Notes: generated by a model from the sequence alone, not told the origin. A stretch of 64,000 bases of DNA from Candidatus Nitrotoga sp. HW29 (GCF_924101635.2 NZ_CAKMAA020000012.1:17992-81991), one strand, 5' to 3'. Shown: positions 1 to 9,703, numbered from the stretch's first letter. A program made the numbers and translations.

Positions 1-133
1 GTCGTAATTACTTGTTATTAAACAATAATTTTCATCTCATTGATATTGCATTCCAAATTATCAATGAGCTGAAAATACGCTGTAGCTCCAGTAAATACGT
101 TGTTCGTGGGGTAGCATACCTATGGTAATGGTT

Positions 134-201
134 GGCGGATTCAACTCTGAAGTGCAACTTTTGTAAGTGAATTTAGGTGGCGAGCTGCGTTAATATCGGA
201 G
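134..201 (+). repeat. IS30-like element left end, copy 1
   Basis: This 68-base stretch lies just upstream of the IS30-type transposase start. It recurs as the last 68 bases of the window (63933-64000) in the same orientation, with 5 mismatches by my reading, about 93% identity. It starts with ggcggattcaactctgaag and ends about 30 bases before the transposase ATG, as an IS30 terminal inverted repeat plus leader would. Bases 1-133 to its left are AT-rich and hold no gene that I recognise. Confidence 0.6.
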
Positions 202-232
202 CCACTTAAACGACCAAGTAAAAGAAGCACAG

Positions 233-483
233 ATGAATCAATATAAGCAGCTCACCAGCGGGCAACGATATCAGATTTACGGATTGAAACAAGCGGGTTT
301 GAATCAAACTCGGATTGCCCAAAAGATAGGCGTGGACAAATCGACGATTTCACGAGAGTTTGGACGAAACAAAGGTCATCGCAGCTGGCGGCCAAAGCAG
401 GTGCAATCGATACGTGATGAGCGCCGGCAAGCCTCTATCAATGGAAAGCAATTCTCATCGAATAGCTGGGCGGAAGTCGAAAA
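233..483 (+). pseudogene. IS30 family transposase, N-terminal fragment
   Basis: About 80 codons resemble the N-terminus of IS30 transposases. They start MNQYKQLTSGQRYQ and contain a helix-turn-helix of the IS30 type (IAQKIGVDKSTISREF, residues 29-44), followed by the basic stretch after it and the motif SWAEVE. IS30 transposases are normally about 320-380 residues with a DDE domain; here the family-like sequence stops near base 483 and a stop codon follows at 503-505. The DDE catalytic domain is absent, so this copy cannot transpose by itself. The break coincides with the start of an unrelated toxin-gene fragment on the other strand. Confidence 0.75.
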
Positions 484-587
484 CGGATTTCCAGCTTGGC
501 CTTAGCCCGCGCATCACGCATTCCGGCAAGCCAGTCGGTCAACGGCACTTCGCCATCAATGCGCTGATATCGGCGCACTTCAATCAT
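480..587 (-). pseudogene. RelE/HigB-like addiction module toxin, N-terminal fragment
   Basis: Reading leftward from an ATG at 587, with a perfect AGGAGG Shine-Dalgarno sequence seven bases upstream, about 36 codons give MIEVRRYQRIDG, LTDWLAGMRDARAKAK and LEIR. This is the start of the phage Gp49-like / putative addiction module killer family (RelE superfamily, about 95-100 residues). The family's later half, usually LRRLE..GxFGD followed by the GYRVYF strand, is missing because the reading frame runs into the IS30 fragment. I see no antitoxin gene in the window; it would normally lie downstream of the toxin, in the deleted side. The family call rests on remembered sequence similarity. Confidence 0.6.
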
Positions 588-677
588 GGTGCAGCCTCCT
601 TTGTAACTTATACTTCACAGAAGTCAAAGCTTGCGAAGTCCCGGTGAAAAGCCGTTGGACAGTCATGACACAGCAGA

Positions 678-1994
678 CTAGGTTGAAGTGCTGGCGGCCC
701 GCTTGCTGCCAGGAGGCGTGGAGCGGTTTTTCCCCCTGCGGTGGCGGAAGGCTTGGTAAGCCGGCGTCGCTCCAGATGTGTCAGCGATAGGCTCAGGAAT
801 ATCGTTCGGAGCAATTGGATGACTCTCCACAACGGCCTTGCGCCGATTGGCGACCAACTCTGCTGCGGCGCGAACTGGGTCGTCCTCGGTATGCACATAA
901 CGCATGAACATCGTAACCGTTTTGTGCGCGGTCAGCGCCATGCCTACCTTGACCGGAATGCCAGAGTTGGCTATGTCGGTGGCTGATCGATGGCGGATTC
1001 CGTGCGTCCCGACCGGGGGCACGCCGGCACGATCAAGGATGCGCCGCCAAGCCGTGTAGTACGAATTTCCGGTCAGTGGTTGCTTGCGATTGAAGATCGA
1101 CGGGCACACATAGGGGGAGTTCTCGTAATGCGTAGCACTCGATAGAAGTCGGTAAGCCTCCTCGCTCATGGGTTTGGACATGTTGCCGGTCTTGCTGTCC
1201 GGCCAAACCACACGCTTGTTGGGCAGGTCAATCCAGTCCCACTGCAACAGCAGGATTTCCGACATGCGGGCGGCAAACTCGAACTGCAGCCGGATAGCCA
1301 GAGTCAGTGTCGGATGCTCCAGGCCTTCGGTATCGGCCTTGTCGAGATAGGCGAACAGTTGCCCCATCTGCGCATCAGTGATCAGACGGGTCTTGCCTTT
1401 TTCTGGATACTTCGGAACATGCCTGCAGGGGTTTGAGCCATCGGGCCGATAGCCCCACAGCTCGGCAAGGTTGAACATCTTGCGGATGCAGCCGAGCACA
1501 CGATTGGCTTGTATGGGTGATTTCTCCTTGCGCTTCATCAGCGCAATCACGTCCATGCGCGTGATTTCAGGGACTTTTTTGCTGCCGAAGGCGGGAAGGA
1601 TTGAGCGATCGATTTGATGCTGGTAAGAGCGTTGGGTGCTCGGCTTGTTGCGGGTCTTGGAGTAGTCCTCCATGAATCGGGTACATAGCTCCTTGACGGT
1701 CGGTGCCTTGCGTGCATCTGCCTTCTCGCCGCCTGGATCACCGCCACGGCGAACCTCGGCCAGCCAGTCTTGCGCAAGCGCACGGGCCTGCTCGACGGTC
1801 AACTCGCCGAACAACCCAAGTGACGGTTTGCGGCGCTCGCCAGTGTTAGTGCGATACTGAATCATGAAGACCTTACGACCTGCCGGGGTGACCTTGCATA
1901 GAAAGCCCGGCACTAAGGTATCGCGTAGTTCAACGTCAGTGGATTGAGCTTGTGCTGCGTCAACAGCCGTTTTCGTCAATTTGATCTTAGCCAT
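678..1994 (-). CDS. tyrosine recombinase / P4-type integrase
   Basis: This 438-residue protein has the DUF4102-type N-terminal arm-binding domain (about residues 1-90), a SAM-like core-binding domain (about 95-185) and a C-terminal catalytic domain. The catalytic set is visible: R243 in AARMSEI, K268 in SKTGN, H331xxR334 in HGIRHR, H357 in TAHK and nucleophile Y366 in MRYVH. All residues for strand cleavage and joining are present, so the enzyme is probably active. Length is at the upper end for the family, with a basic Ser/Pro-rich tail after residue 400. It is transcribed away from the tRNA-Leu fragment at 2170-2226, its expected att site, and belongs to an element extending left of the window. 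Confidence 0.92.
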   Translation of the reverse strand: MAKIKLTKTAVDAAQAQSTDVELRDTLVPGFLCKVTPAGRKVFMIQYRTNTGERRKPSLGLFGELTVEQARALAQDWLAEVRRGGDPGGEKADARKAPTVKELCTRFMEDYSKTRNKPSTQRSYQHQIDRSILPAFGSKKVPEITRMDVIALMKRKEKSPIQANRVLGCIRKMFNLAELWGYRPDGSNPCRHVPKYPEKGKTRLITDAQMGQLFAYLDKADTEGLEHPTLTLAIRLQFEFAARMSEILLLQWDWIDLPNKRVVWPDSKTGNMSKPMSEEAYRLLSSATHYENSPYVCPSIFNRKQPLTGNSYYTAWRRILDRAGVPPVGTHGIRHRSATDIANSGIPVKVGMALTAHKTVTMFMRYVHTEDDPVRAAAELVANRRKAVVESHPIAPNDIPEPIADTSGATPAYQAFRHRRGKNRSTPPGSKRAASTST

Positions 1995-2169
1995 AAATGC
2001 TCCTGGAAATACCCGATTTCCAGGAGCCAGCTAGGAGCCAAGCGAAAGGGAACCGGGTCGATTTTGGTCGAACACCGTGGTATCATGGAACCTGATGCTT
2101 CGAGAGGAAACCTGCTCAAGAGGTGTGTGTCGTAGCCCGGCGTACCTCGGTGTATTGCCTATAATCCGG

Positions 2170-2226
2170 CTTAAAATCCGTCGGGGAGAAATCTCTGTAC
2201 CGGTTCAAGTCCGGTCCCGGGCACCA
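2170..2226 (+). repeat. att site: 3' half of tRNA-Leu(UAA)
   Basis: The stretch starts in an anticodon loop reading ctTAAaa and continues with a long variable arm, a canonical T-arm (ccggttcaagtccgg), the acceptor strand cccgggc and the encoded ACCA. The bases 5' of it do not form a D-arm or anticodon stem, although gcccgg occurs at 2135-2140 by chance or as debris. It is therefore a tRNA 3' fragment, the usual leftover at the distal end of an element integrated in a tRNA gene. Its orientation places the element to the left and native chromosome to the right. The intact tRNA-Leu(UAA) should lie outside the window to the left. Confidence 0.75.
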
Positions 2227-2450
2227 TTAATCAATAAGTTAGAGCTAGATTTATACGTCAAAAATATTAGCTCTGCGCCGCAAAAAATCCCTTGCACATA
2301 AAATTTATTTTGGTTTCTGCTGTAATTTTGCTCAGCCCATCAAAACATTGCTGCTAATCCGATCTTTCTAATCTCTAAAATATTGCCGCAAATAACCATT
2401 TTCCTCAGCGTCAGCAGAAATAAAATTTAGATTTTCTTAGAGTTGCGCTA

Positions 2451-4439
2451 ATGCTAAGTAAACTTAATCCCTCACAATTCGAAGCAGTCAAATATCTGGA
2501 TGGTCCGCTGTTAGTGCTGGCCGGTGCAGGCAGTGGGAAAACGCGTGTTATTACTCATAAACTGGCCTATCTCATTGAGCAATGTGGCTATGCACCGCGC
2601 AACATCGCCGCAATTACCTTCACTAACAAGGCTGCGAATGAAATGCGCGAGCGCGTGGGCAAACTGTTATCAGGGCGTAATACCAAGGGTTTAACCATTT
2701 GTACCTTCCATGCGCTGGGTATGCAAATCTTGCGCGAGGAGGCTGGTCTACTCGGCTACAAAAAACAGTTCTCTATCTTCGATAGTGCTGATACAGCAAA
2801 GATTATTAGCGAGCTGTTGGGTGCACCGGACAAGCAAGATATTCGTATCGCACAAAGTGTCATGTCCAAATGGAAATCCTCTTTCACCTCGCCGGAACAG
2901 GCGTTAAGTCTGGTGGAAAATGAAGCAGAGCAACGCACAGCGTTACTTTATGCACGTTACCAGGAAACATTACGTGCCTATCAAGCAATGGATTTTGATG
3001 ACTTGATTCGTTTGCCAGTGGATTTATTTCAGGATTTTCCTGAAGCCCTGCTGCGCTGGCAGCAACGTTTTCGTTATTTGTTGATCGACGAATATCAGGA
3101 TACCAACGATTGCCAATATCAAATGACTCGCTTGCTGGCGGGCAGTCGCGCAGCACTGACGGCAGTGGGCGACGATGATCAGGCAATCTATGCCTGGCGC
3201 GGAGCGAGCACCGCGAATTTGCAGAACTTACAAAATGACCACATGAATTTACGCGTAATCAAGCTGGAACAGAACTACCGCTCTTCGCAACGCATTTTGA
3301 CCTGTGCCAATCATTTAATACGTAACAACACCAAGCTATTCGAAAAAAAACTGTGGAGTGACCATGGGCCGGGCGATCCTATCCGCGTATTCGCAGCCAG
3401 AGACGGGGAGAACGAAGCAGAGTCTGTCGTGATGCGTTTGCTGGCACATAAATTTGAACACAACGCGCGTTTTTCTGACTATGCCATTCTGTATCGCAGC
3501 AATCATCTATCGCGTACTTTTGAGGAACAATTGCGTGGACAGAAAGTGCCTTATACCGTCAGTGGCGGCAGTTCCTTCTTCGATCGCGCGGAAATCAAGG
3601 ATCTCACTGCCTATTTGCGCTTGATTGCAAACACGGATGACGATCCGGCCTTTATTCGCGCCATTACCACACCTAAGCGGGGTATTGGTAATCAGACACT
3701 GGAGAAACTTGCGGGCTATGCCGGTACACGCAACATTAGCCTGTTTGCAGCGGCTTTCGAAAGCGCCATGGCGCATCAACTTCCTGCCCGGCAACACGAA
3801 GAATTACTAACCTTTTGTAATTTTATTAATCGCATGGAAGCGCGTGCAGACAAGGAAGAGTGTGCGACAGTGATAGCAGATTTAATGAGCGCTATCGATT
3901 ATGAGGCATGGCTGTTCGACAGTCATGAACCGCGTCAAGCGGAAAACAAATGGGCAAATGTTACCGATTTTGTCGGCTGGATCAATCGCAAATCGGAAGC
4001 CGACGACAAATCGTTATTGGCGATGACACAAACCATCGCGCTAATGAACCTGCTCGAATCTCGCGAAGAAGAAGTGGATGCCGTCTCATTATCCACGCTG
4101 CATGCTGCCAAAGGTCTGGAATTCGGCCATGTGTTCATGGTTGGAGTGGAAGAAGGCACCCTGCCGCACCACCAAAGCGAGCAACCGGAACAGATTGAGG
4201 AAGAACGTCGCCTGATGTACGTGGGCATCACTCGCGCAGAGCGCTCACTGCAAATCAGCTACTGCACCAAACGCAAACACGGAAAAGAATGGCAGGTATG
4301 CGAAGCAAGCCGCTTCTTGAAAGAACTACCCGCAGATGAACTAATCTATTCCGGTGTATTACCAACAGGCAGTACATCCGAAGTAAGCAAAGATGCGGGG
4401 ATGGCGAAATTGGCGCGGTTGAAGGCGATGCTAGGGTGA
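2451..4439 (+). CDS. rep: ATP-dependent DNA helicase Rep
   Basis: This 662-residue superfamily 1A helicase unwinds DNA 3' to 5' and clears proteins ahead of the replication fork. Visible motifs: Walker A GAGSGKT (25-31), motif Ia ITFTNKAANEM, Walker B DEYQDTN, motif III VGDDDQAIYAWRGA, motif IV LEQNYRSS, motif V STLHAAKGLEF and motif VI RLMYVGITRAE. Length and the start MLSKLNPSQFEAV fit Rep better than UvrD, which is longer and has a different C-terminus. It is a single gene convergent with rlmB-rnr and is the first backbone gene right of the att site. An imperfect hairpin follows the stop (about 4443-4464) but has no T-run. Confidence 0.93.
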   Translation: MLSKLNPSQFEAVKYLDGPLLVLAGAGSGKTRVITHKLAYLIEQCGYAPRNIAAITFTNKAANEMRERVGKLLSGRNTKGLTICTFHALGMQILREEAGLLGYKKQFSIFDSADTAKIISELLGAPDKQDIRIAQSVMSKWKSSFTSPEQALSLVENEAEQRTALLYARYQETLRAYQAMDFDDLIRLPVDLFQDFPEALLRWQQRFRYLLIDEYQDTNDCQYQMTRLLAGSRAALTAVGDDDQAIYAWRGASTANLQNLQNDHMNLRVIKLEQNYRSSQRILTCANHLIRNNTKLFEKKLWSDHGPGDPIRVFAARDGENEAESVVMRLLAHKFEHNARFSDYAILYRSNHLSRTFEEQLRGQKVPYTVSGGSSFFDRAEIKDLTAYLRLIANTDDDPAFIRAITTPKRGIGNQTLEKLAGYAGTRNISLFAAAFESAMAHQLPARQHEELLTFCNFINRMEARADKEECATVIADLMSAIDYEAWLFDSHEPRQAENKWANVTDFVGWINRKSEADDKSLLAMTQTIALMNLLESREEEVDAVSLSTLHAAKGLEFGHVFMVGVEEGTLPHHQSEQPEQIEEERRLMYVGITRAERSLQISYCTKRKHGKEWQVCEASRFLKELPADELIYSGVLPTGSTSEVSKDAGMAKLARLKAMLG

Positions 4440-4490
4440 CCCATATTGGCAATGCCAAATATTGGAACGCACAGCTAGTTTGCTGCTAAT

Positions 4491-5228
4491 TTACCCCATC
4501 CGTTGTCTTCTCGATTCAAACAAACACACTCCGGCGCTCACAGAAACATTCAAGCTTTCCACGCTGCCCAGCATTGGAATACGTACCAGCTGGTCGCAGG
4601 TTTCTTGGGTAAGCCGACGCAGGCCCTGTCCTTCCGCCCCCAGTACCCAAGCTAATGCGCCGGTATGCCGAAATCCATACAGATCAGTTTTGGCCTCACT
4701 ATCCGCGCCGACTACCCATATATCACGCTCCTGTAGCTCGCGCAGGGTACGCGCAAGGTTAGTGACGGTAATATAGGGAACAGTTTCTGCCGCGCCACAA
4801 GCAACCTTTTCCACGGTCGCATTCAAACCAACGGCGCGATCTTTGGGAGCGATGACGGCATGTATGCCGAAAGCATCGGCACTGCGCAAACAAGCACCCA
4901 GATTATGCGGATCTTGTACACCATCCAGCACTAATAGCAACGCGGGTTCGGTGAGTGTATCCAGCACGTCGTCCAGATGCCGCACCTTTTGCGCGGCATC
5001 TACGCGAGCGGCGACCCCTTGATGGCGAGCATTGCCAGCCATACCATCAAGACGCTTGGCATCCACTGGAACCACGCGCACGTTGTTACTTTCCGCCAAT
5101 TTCAACAAATCACGAACACGTGGGTCACGGCGTTGGGTATCGACATAAAGTTCCAGTACGCTGTCAGATTGCTGGCGAATACGCGCAGTGACGGCATGAA
5201 AACCATGAATTACACGAGTTTCAGTCAT
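4491..5228 (-). CDS. rlmB: 23S rRNA (guanosine-2'-O-)-methyltransferase RlmB
   Basis: A 245-residue SPOUT-family (TrmH-type) methyltransferase that modifies G2251 of 23S rRNA. It has the N-terminal substrate-binding domain ([13 protein letters not shown]) and the knotted SAM-binding domain with [29 protein letters not shown] and the final [17 protein letters not shown] start it at the ATG at 5228 (MTETRVIHG) rather than at an in-frame upstream codon at 5306, because the upstream part is only the rnr tail read in another frame. The chosen start overlaps the rnr stop by eight bases, so the pair is probably translationally coupled. Confidence 0.93.
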   Translation of the reverse strand: MTETRVIHGFHAVTARIRQQSDSVLELYVDTQRRDPRVRDLLKLAESNNVRVVPVDAKRLDGMAGNARHQGVAARVDAAQKVRHLDDVLDTLTEPALLLVLDGVQDPHNLGACLRSADAFGIHAVIAPKDRAVGLNATVEKVACGAAETVPYITVTNLARTLRELQERDIWVVGADSEAKTDLYGFRHTGALAWVLGAEGQGLRRLTQETCDQLVRIPMLGSVESLNVSVSAGVCLFESRRQRMG

Positions 5229-7455
5229 GGCGTGGTTTCGTTTTTTTGGATTTCTTGATTTTTGTTTCTTTAACCGGCGATTCCCCGGCTGGCAGATCCA
5301 GTACAAAATCGAGTTTGGTACTCTCCATATCTACTCTTACGACTGTGACGCGTACGCGATCCCCCAAGCGATAGCGCTTGCCCGAGCGTTCGCCTAACAT
5401 CTGGTGCTTGGCCGCATCGTAATGGAAATAATCCGTACCGAGTTCTGATACGTGCACCAGTCCTTCGATAAAAAGATCGTCCAGCGCAACGAACAGACCG
5501 AAACCCGTTACTGAAGAGACCGTACCGTCGAAGCTATTGCCAAGATGATCCCGCATATAGAAACATTTCAGCCAAGCTTCAACATCACGTGTGGCATCAT
5601 CAGCCCGACGCTCTGTCATGGAACAATGTATGCCAAGTGCATCCCATTTTTCTTTTGGTTTATAGTGACTGTTATTTAATACAGCCTTGATAGCGCGGTG
5701 CACCAACAGATCGGGATAACGACGAATGGGCGAGGTAAAATGTGTATAGGCATCATAACCAAGACCAAAATGCCCCGTATTTTCAGGGCAATAACGCGCT
5801 TGGCGCAATGAGCGTAACATCACTGTTTGCAATAAGGCGGCATCAGGTCGTCCCTTGACCTGATTGAGCAGCTTGGAGTAATCGCCAGCCTGAGGTTTAT
5901 CGCCGCCCCCAAGTTCCAGGCCGAATTCCTTAAAGAATTCACGCACTGCTTCCAGTTTTTCAGGAGTGGGGCCTTCATGCACACGATATAACACCGGGTG
6001 CTTGCGTTCGCTAAGAAAATTGGCGGTACAAACGTTGGCCGCCAACATACATTCCTCGATCAAGCGATGCGCATCATTGCGTACCAAGGGTACGATGCGC
6101 TCAATCTTGCCTTGATCAGTAAATATCATCTGAGTTTCTATGGTTTCAAAGTCAATCGCGCCACGTTTCTCACGGGCTTGCAGCAAAGTCTTGAATAAGG
6201 TGTGCAAGTGATTGATTTGCGGCAGCACGGCGACGAACTTTTGTGCCATTTCGCCTTGTGGGTGAACCAGCATATCAGCTACCTGATTGTAGGTCAGACG
6301 AGCCTGCGAGAACATAACCGATGGATAAAAGCGATAAGCTTCAATATCACCGTGAGTGCTGATCTGCATATCACATACCATGCACAAGCGTTCAACATGG
6401 GGATTAAGCGAACAAAGGCCATTGGAAAGCTCTTCCGGTAACATTGGAATAACGCGTCGAGGAAAATATACCGAGTTACCCCGATTCAACGCTTCTTTAT
6501 CCAGCGCACTCCCGGGCTTTACATAATGACTTACATCGGCGATTGCCACTACCAGACGGAAGCCATTGGCATTCGGCTCGCAATATACCGCATCGTCAAA
6601 ATCCCGCGCCGTCTCACCGTCTATGGTGACAAGCGGCAACTGACGTAAATCTTCACGCCCTGCATAATCTTCCGGTAGTACTTGGGGCGCAATTTTTTCA
6701 GCTTGATGTTTCGTGTCGACTGGAAATTCATATGGCAGGTCATGCTTGCGTAACGCAATTTCAATTTCCATACCCGGGTCGGCATAATTGCCCAAAATTT
6801 GTACGATGCGACCTATAGGTTGTGTATTTTTGCTGGGTTGCTGGATAATTTCCAGCATCACCACTTGTCCTGCCTTTGCCCCGATATGCTCACCGGGAGC
6901 AACAAGAATGTCTTGACTAATACGACGATTTTCCGCTACCACGAACTGAATGCCATGCTCTTCATATACACGCCCGACCAGACGCTGGGTAGCGCGCTCC
7001 AGCACTTCCACGATACCGGCTTCACGGCGTCCGCGCCGGTCGATACCCGTTTCGCGTACCATGACAGTATCGCCATGCAACACTTTATGCATTTCCTTGG
7101 CACTCAATACCAAATCGGTGCTGCTATCATCAGGAATCAAAAAACCAAAGCCATCGGGATGGCCTTGCACCTTACCCTTAATCAGGTCAAGTTTATCCAT
7201 CACGCAGATGGCCCGCTTGCGGTTACGCATTATCTGACCATCGCGTTCCATCGCGCGCAGACGGCGCGTAAATAATTCAGCCTCATGCTCATCAATATGC
7301 AATATGTGGCATAACTCTTCTTCAGCAACCGGTACACCTCGTTTTTCCAGTAATTGCAGAATGTACTCGCGGCTGGGTAGCGGATGATCGTACTGGGCAC
7401 GCTCACGTTCCAGAAATGGATCGAGCTCACGAATGTTGTTTTTCTTATTTGTCAT
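5221..7455 (-). CDS. rnr: ribonuclease R
   Basis: A 744-residue 3'-to-5' exoribonuclease of the RNase II/R family that degrades structured RNA. In order it has an N-terminal winged-helix region, two cold-shock domains (about residues 70-240), the RNB catalytic domain with the metal-binding [11 protein letters not shown] motif, a C-terminal S1 domain ([17 protein letters not shown]) and a Lys-rich tail. Length is slightly below the E. coli enzyme (about 813). The gene is first in an rnr-rlmB operon, an arrangement common in proteobacteria. It diverges from tRNA-Leu(CAG), whose 5' end is 61 bases away. Confidence 0.95.
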   Translation of the reverse strand: MTNKKNNIRELDPFLERERAQYDHPLPSREYILQLLEKRGVPVAEEELCHILHIDEHEAELFTRRLRAMERDGQIMRNRKRAICVMDKLDLIKGKVQGHPDGFGFLIPDDSSTDLVLSAKEMHKVLHGDTVMVRETGIDRRGRREAGIVEVLERATQRLVGRVYEEHGIQFVVAENRRISQDILVAPGEHIGAKAGQVVMLEIIQQPSKNTQPIGRIVQILGNYADPGMEIEIALRKHDLPYEFPVDTKHQAEKIAPQVLPEDYAGREDLRQLPLVTIDGETARDFDDAVYCEPNANGFRLVVAIADVSHYVKPGSALDKEALNRGNSVYFPRRVIPMLPEELSNGLCSLNPHVERLCMVCDMQISTHGDIEAYRFYPSVMFSQARLTYNQVADMLVHPQGEMAQKFVAVLPQINHLHTLFKTLLQAREKRGAIDFETIETQMIFTDQGKIERIVPLVRNDAHRLIEECMLAANVCTANFLSERKHPVLYRVHEGPTPEKLEAVREFFKEFGLELGGGDKPQAGDYSKLLNQVKGRPDAALLQTVMLRSLRQARYCPENTGHFGLGYDAYTHFTSPIRRYPDLLVHRAIKAVLNNSHYKPKEKWDALGIHCSMTERRADDATRDVEAWLKCFYMRDHLGNSFDGTVSSVTGFGLFVALDDLFIEGLVHVSELGTDYFHYDAAKHQMLGERSGKRYRLGDRVRVTVVRVDMESTKLDFVLDLPAGESPVKETKIKKSKKTKPRHD

Positions 7456-7516
7456 TGACAGAAAATCCTATAACGATTAACTTGTGCGCCCTCAAGCAGC
7501 AAAGTTTTGTTTTATT

Positions 7517-7601
7517 GCCCAGATGGCGGAATTGGTAGACGCGCACGGTTCAGGTCCGTGTGCCGCAAGGTGTGGAGGTTCGAGTCCTCTTCTGGGCACC
7601 A
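7517..7601 (+). tRNA. tRNA-Leu (anticodon CAG)
   Basis: The 85-base sequence folds as a class II tRNA. Acceptor strands are gcccaga and tctgggc, followed by ACCA encoded in the DNA. The D-loop contains ttggtaga, the anticodon loop reads ttCAGgt flanked by gcacg/cgtgc, a long variable arm follows, and the T-loop is ggttcgagtcc. It reads CUG codons. It is intact, unlike the tRNA-Leu(UAA) fragment at 2170-2226. Confidence 0.96.
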
Positions 7602-7635
7602 TAAAATAAATTATCAATTTTATTCATCATGTTAT

Positions 7636-7657
7636 AAAGTGCCCATCGGGGCATTTT
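7636..7657 (+). terminator. Rho-independent terminator after tRNA-Leu
   Basis: The hairpin tgccc-atcg-gggca is extended by an A-T stem (aaag before, tttt after), and the run of five Ts forms the descending side. It lies 35 bases past the tRNA 3' end and would end its transcript. Confidence 0.7.
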
Positions 7658-8075
7658 TCATTTATTTTCATATTATCCAGTGTAATTGTTTTCTTGGAAA
7701 TGCTTCCGGGAGCTTTACGGGCATTTACACGATACGATGCCGTCATAGCATTTTTGATCAAACCCAAAATAATTACAGTGGAGCTCCCGATAGTCTGATA
7801 CAAAGCATCGCAGCTTATTAAATTTTATATTTAAATACATCATATTAATGAATAATATTTGTTTCTAACAATTTTGCGGCATGATGTGCATGCTTTGTTC
7901 GGTAAATAACAATATGAAGAAGGGGTCGCAATTGGCCCGTCAGAATTAAGATCTTGCAGAACAAAAAATCAAGCGCAAGTTTCGATATACAAAAATACAA
8001 AATTCAACTAAAAAGAATAAGCTACAGCTAAATTCTATAAAGTTCTACTATTTTTAATGATAGCAGGAAAGCTTG
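7658..8075. other. AT-rich intergenic region without recognisable gene
   Basis: The space between the tRNA terminator and the small ORF upstream of cysG holds no ORF resembling a protein family that I know. The one structure noted is a pair of 8-base inverted repeats (cgggagct near 7706, agctcccg near 7783) about 70 bases apart. No T-run follows them, so their role is unclear. Confidence 0.4.
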
Positions 8076-8216
8076 ATGTCCTGTGAAAAGGCATCGATTC
8101 TATTAGTGAAATGGCTAAGTAATAAATTTATTGATCGCGGAAAATATGAATCGTTGCCCCTGAACAACATACTAACGCGGGATGCTATTTATTTTCCAAG
8201 GCTAATCAAATACTGA
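8076..8216 (+). CDS. small hypothetical protein, 46 residues
   Basis: An ATG with a plausible ribosome site (aggaa, seven bases upstream) opens 46 codons starting MSCEKASILLVKWL. I do not recognise it; there is no signal peptide or metal motif. It lies 82 bases before cysG on the same strand. It may be a real small gene, a remnant or chance. Confidence 0.25.
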   Translation: MSCEKASILLVKWLSNKFIDRGKYESLPLNNILTRDAIYFPRLIKY

Positions 8217-8298
8217 ATTATTTGTAAAACTTGACAAGTCAGCTTTACTGGCTTCAAAGCAGAAGTACAACTATATTTAAACAGGAACAAAGCTTGAC

Positions 8299-9678
8299 AT
8301 GGATTTTTTCCCCATTTTTCTAAATCTCAAGGAAAAAAAATGCCTCGTTGTGGGTGGTGGTGACGTTTCCTTTAGAAAAGCCTCCGTACTGATGCAAGCG
8401 GGCGCATTAGTAAAGATAGTATCACCAGAATTGTGTGAGGCTTTTAAGAATCTTTCCAATATTGAATATGTTCCAGACCGGTTTCAAGCTGCACATCTAA
8501 ATGACATTGCACTTGTGATTGCCGCCACAGATGAAATTGAGACCAATGAAAAAATCTCGACCGAAGCAAAAAAAAGAAACATACCCGTCAATGTGGTCGA
8601 CAATCCCGATCTCTGTACCTTCATTATGCCCGCAATACTGGACCGTTCTCCGCTCATGGTCGCTTTTTCCACCGGAGGGGCATCCCCCGTTCTGGCCAGG
8701 ATTTTAAGAGGCAAGCTGGAAACGCTGATACCGCCAGCATATGGCCAGCTAACTGCCTTCGCCGCCAAATTCAGGCAAACAGTCAAAACACATATCAGCA
8801 ATTTTAGTAAGCGTCTGATATTTTGGGAAAACGTGCTGGAAGGCCCGATTGCCGAGAAAGTATTTTCAGGTAACAACCAATCTGCCGAAGCCATGCTGCT
8901 GGCTATGTTGCAAGATAATAATCATGATTCAGTCGGTGAAGTATTCCTGGTAGGCGCAGGCCCGGGCGCACCCGATTTGCTCACCTTCAGAGCACTACGG
9001 TTGATGCAAAAAGCGGATGTGGTGCTTTATGACAACCTTGTTTCCAAGCCAGTGTTGGAAATGACACGGCGCGATGCAGAGAGAATTTTTGTCGGCAAGA
9101 TGCGCGGTCAACACACGATGCCGCAAGAAAATATAAATAATCTATTGGTAAGGCTAGCAAAAGAAGGTAAACGGGTCTTGCGGCTCAAAGGCGGAGACCC
9201 CTTTATTTTCGGCCGTGGCGGGGAAGAAATCGAGACGCTATCAGAGCACAAAATAAATTTTCAGGTTGTACCGGGCATCACCGCTGCCTCCGGTGTTGCA
9301 GCCTATGTCGGGATACCGCTCACGCACAGAGATCATGCACAGTCTTGTATTTTTGTAACGGGCCATCTGAAAGAGGGTGGCATGGACCTTGATTGGGAAA
9401 TGCTGGCACGTCCCAATCAGACCGTTGTGGTTTACATGGGCCTGCATGGTCTCGAAGTATTATGCTCCAAACTAATAACATATGGCTTGCCGGAATCCAC
9501 CCCTGCCGCCATCGTACAACAGGGAACGACACAAAATCAGCGTGTAGTTTGTGGAACTTTGGCTACGCTACCAACAGTCGCAGAATCTGCCAAACTTAAA
9601 GCCCCTACCTTAATCATCATAGGCGGCGTGGTAAAACTCAGAGAGAAACTCTCTTGGTTCGAACCTGATAACACTTAA
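8299..9678 (+). CDS. cysG: siroheme synthase CysG
   Basis: A 459-residue fusion enzyme that turns uroporphyrinogen III into siroheme, the cofactor of sulfite and nitrite reductases. Residues 1-205 are the precorrin-2 dehydrogenase/sirohydrochlorin ferrochelatase half (start MDFFPIFLNL, NAD-binding VVGGGDVSFRKA, STGGASPVLARILR). Residues 213-455 are the SAM-dependent uroporphyrinogen methyltransferase half (VFLVGAGPGAPDLLT, RLKGGDPFIFGRGGEE, VVPGITAASGVAAY). Full-length for CysG. The start is set by the conserved N-terminus; a weak ribosome site (aggaac) lies upstream. It fits with the sulfate uptake and CysB genes elsewhere in the window. Confidence 0.95.
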   Translation: MDFFPIFLNLKEKKCLVVGGGDVSFRKASVLMQAGALVKIVSPELCEAFKNLSNIEYVPDRFQAAHLNDIALVIAATDEIETNEKISTEAKKRNIPVNVVDNPDLCTFIMPAILDRSPLMVAFSTGGASPVLARILRGKLETLIPPAYGQLTAFAAKFRQTVKTHISNFSKRLIFWENVLEGPIAEKVFSGNNQSAEAMLLAMLQDNNHDSVGEVFLVGAGPGAPDLLTFRALRLMQKADVVLYDNLVSKPVLEMTRRDAERIFVGKMRGQHTMPQENINNLLVRLAKEGKRVLRLKGGDPFIFGRGGEEIETLSEHKINFQVVPGITAASGVAAYVGIPLTHRDHAQSCIFVTGHLKEGGMDLDWEMLARPNQTVVVYMGLHGLEVLCSKLITYGLPESTPAAIVQQGTTQNQRVVCGTLATLPTVAESAKLKAPTLIIIGGVVKLREKLSWFEPDNT

Positions 9679-9703
9679 AAAACAAATATTTTTGTATGAC
9701 GGA

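Noticed and set aside
2135..2226. A 92-base intact tRNA-Leu(UAA), since gcccgg at 2135 could pair with the acceptor 3' strand
   Set aside because: The bases between 2135 and 2170 do not form a D-arm (no ggtaga-type loop) and the anticodon stem does not pair, so only the 3' half is tRNA-like.
2077..2301. 74-residue ORF over the att site
   Set aside because: It translates the tRNA fragment, and nothing in it resembles a protein family.
6799..7275. 158-residue plus-strand ORF
   Set aside because: It is antisense to rnr, a full-length RNase R with all motifs, so it is a shadow.
7507..7821. 104-residue ORF on the plus strand
   Set aside because: It runs straight through the intact tRNA-Leu(CAG) and its terminator; the apparent protein is translated tRNA.
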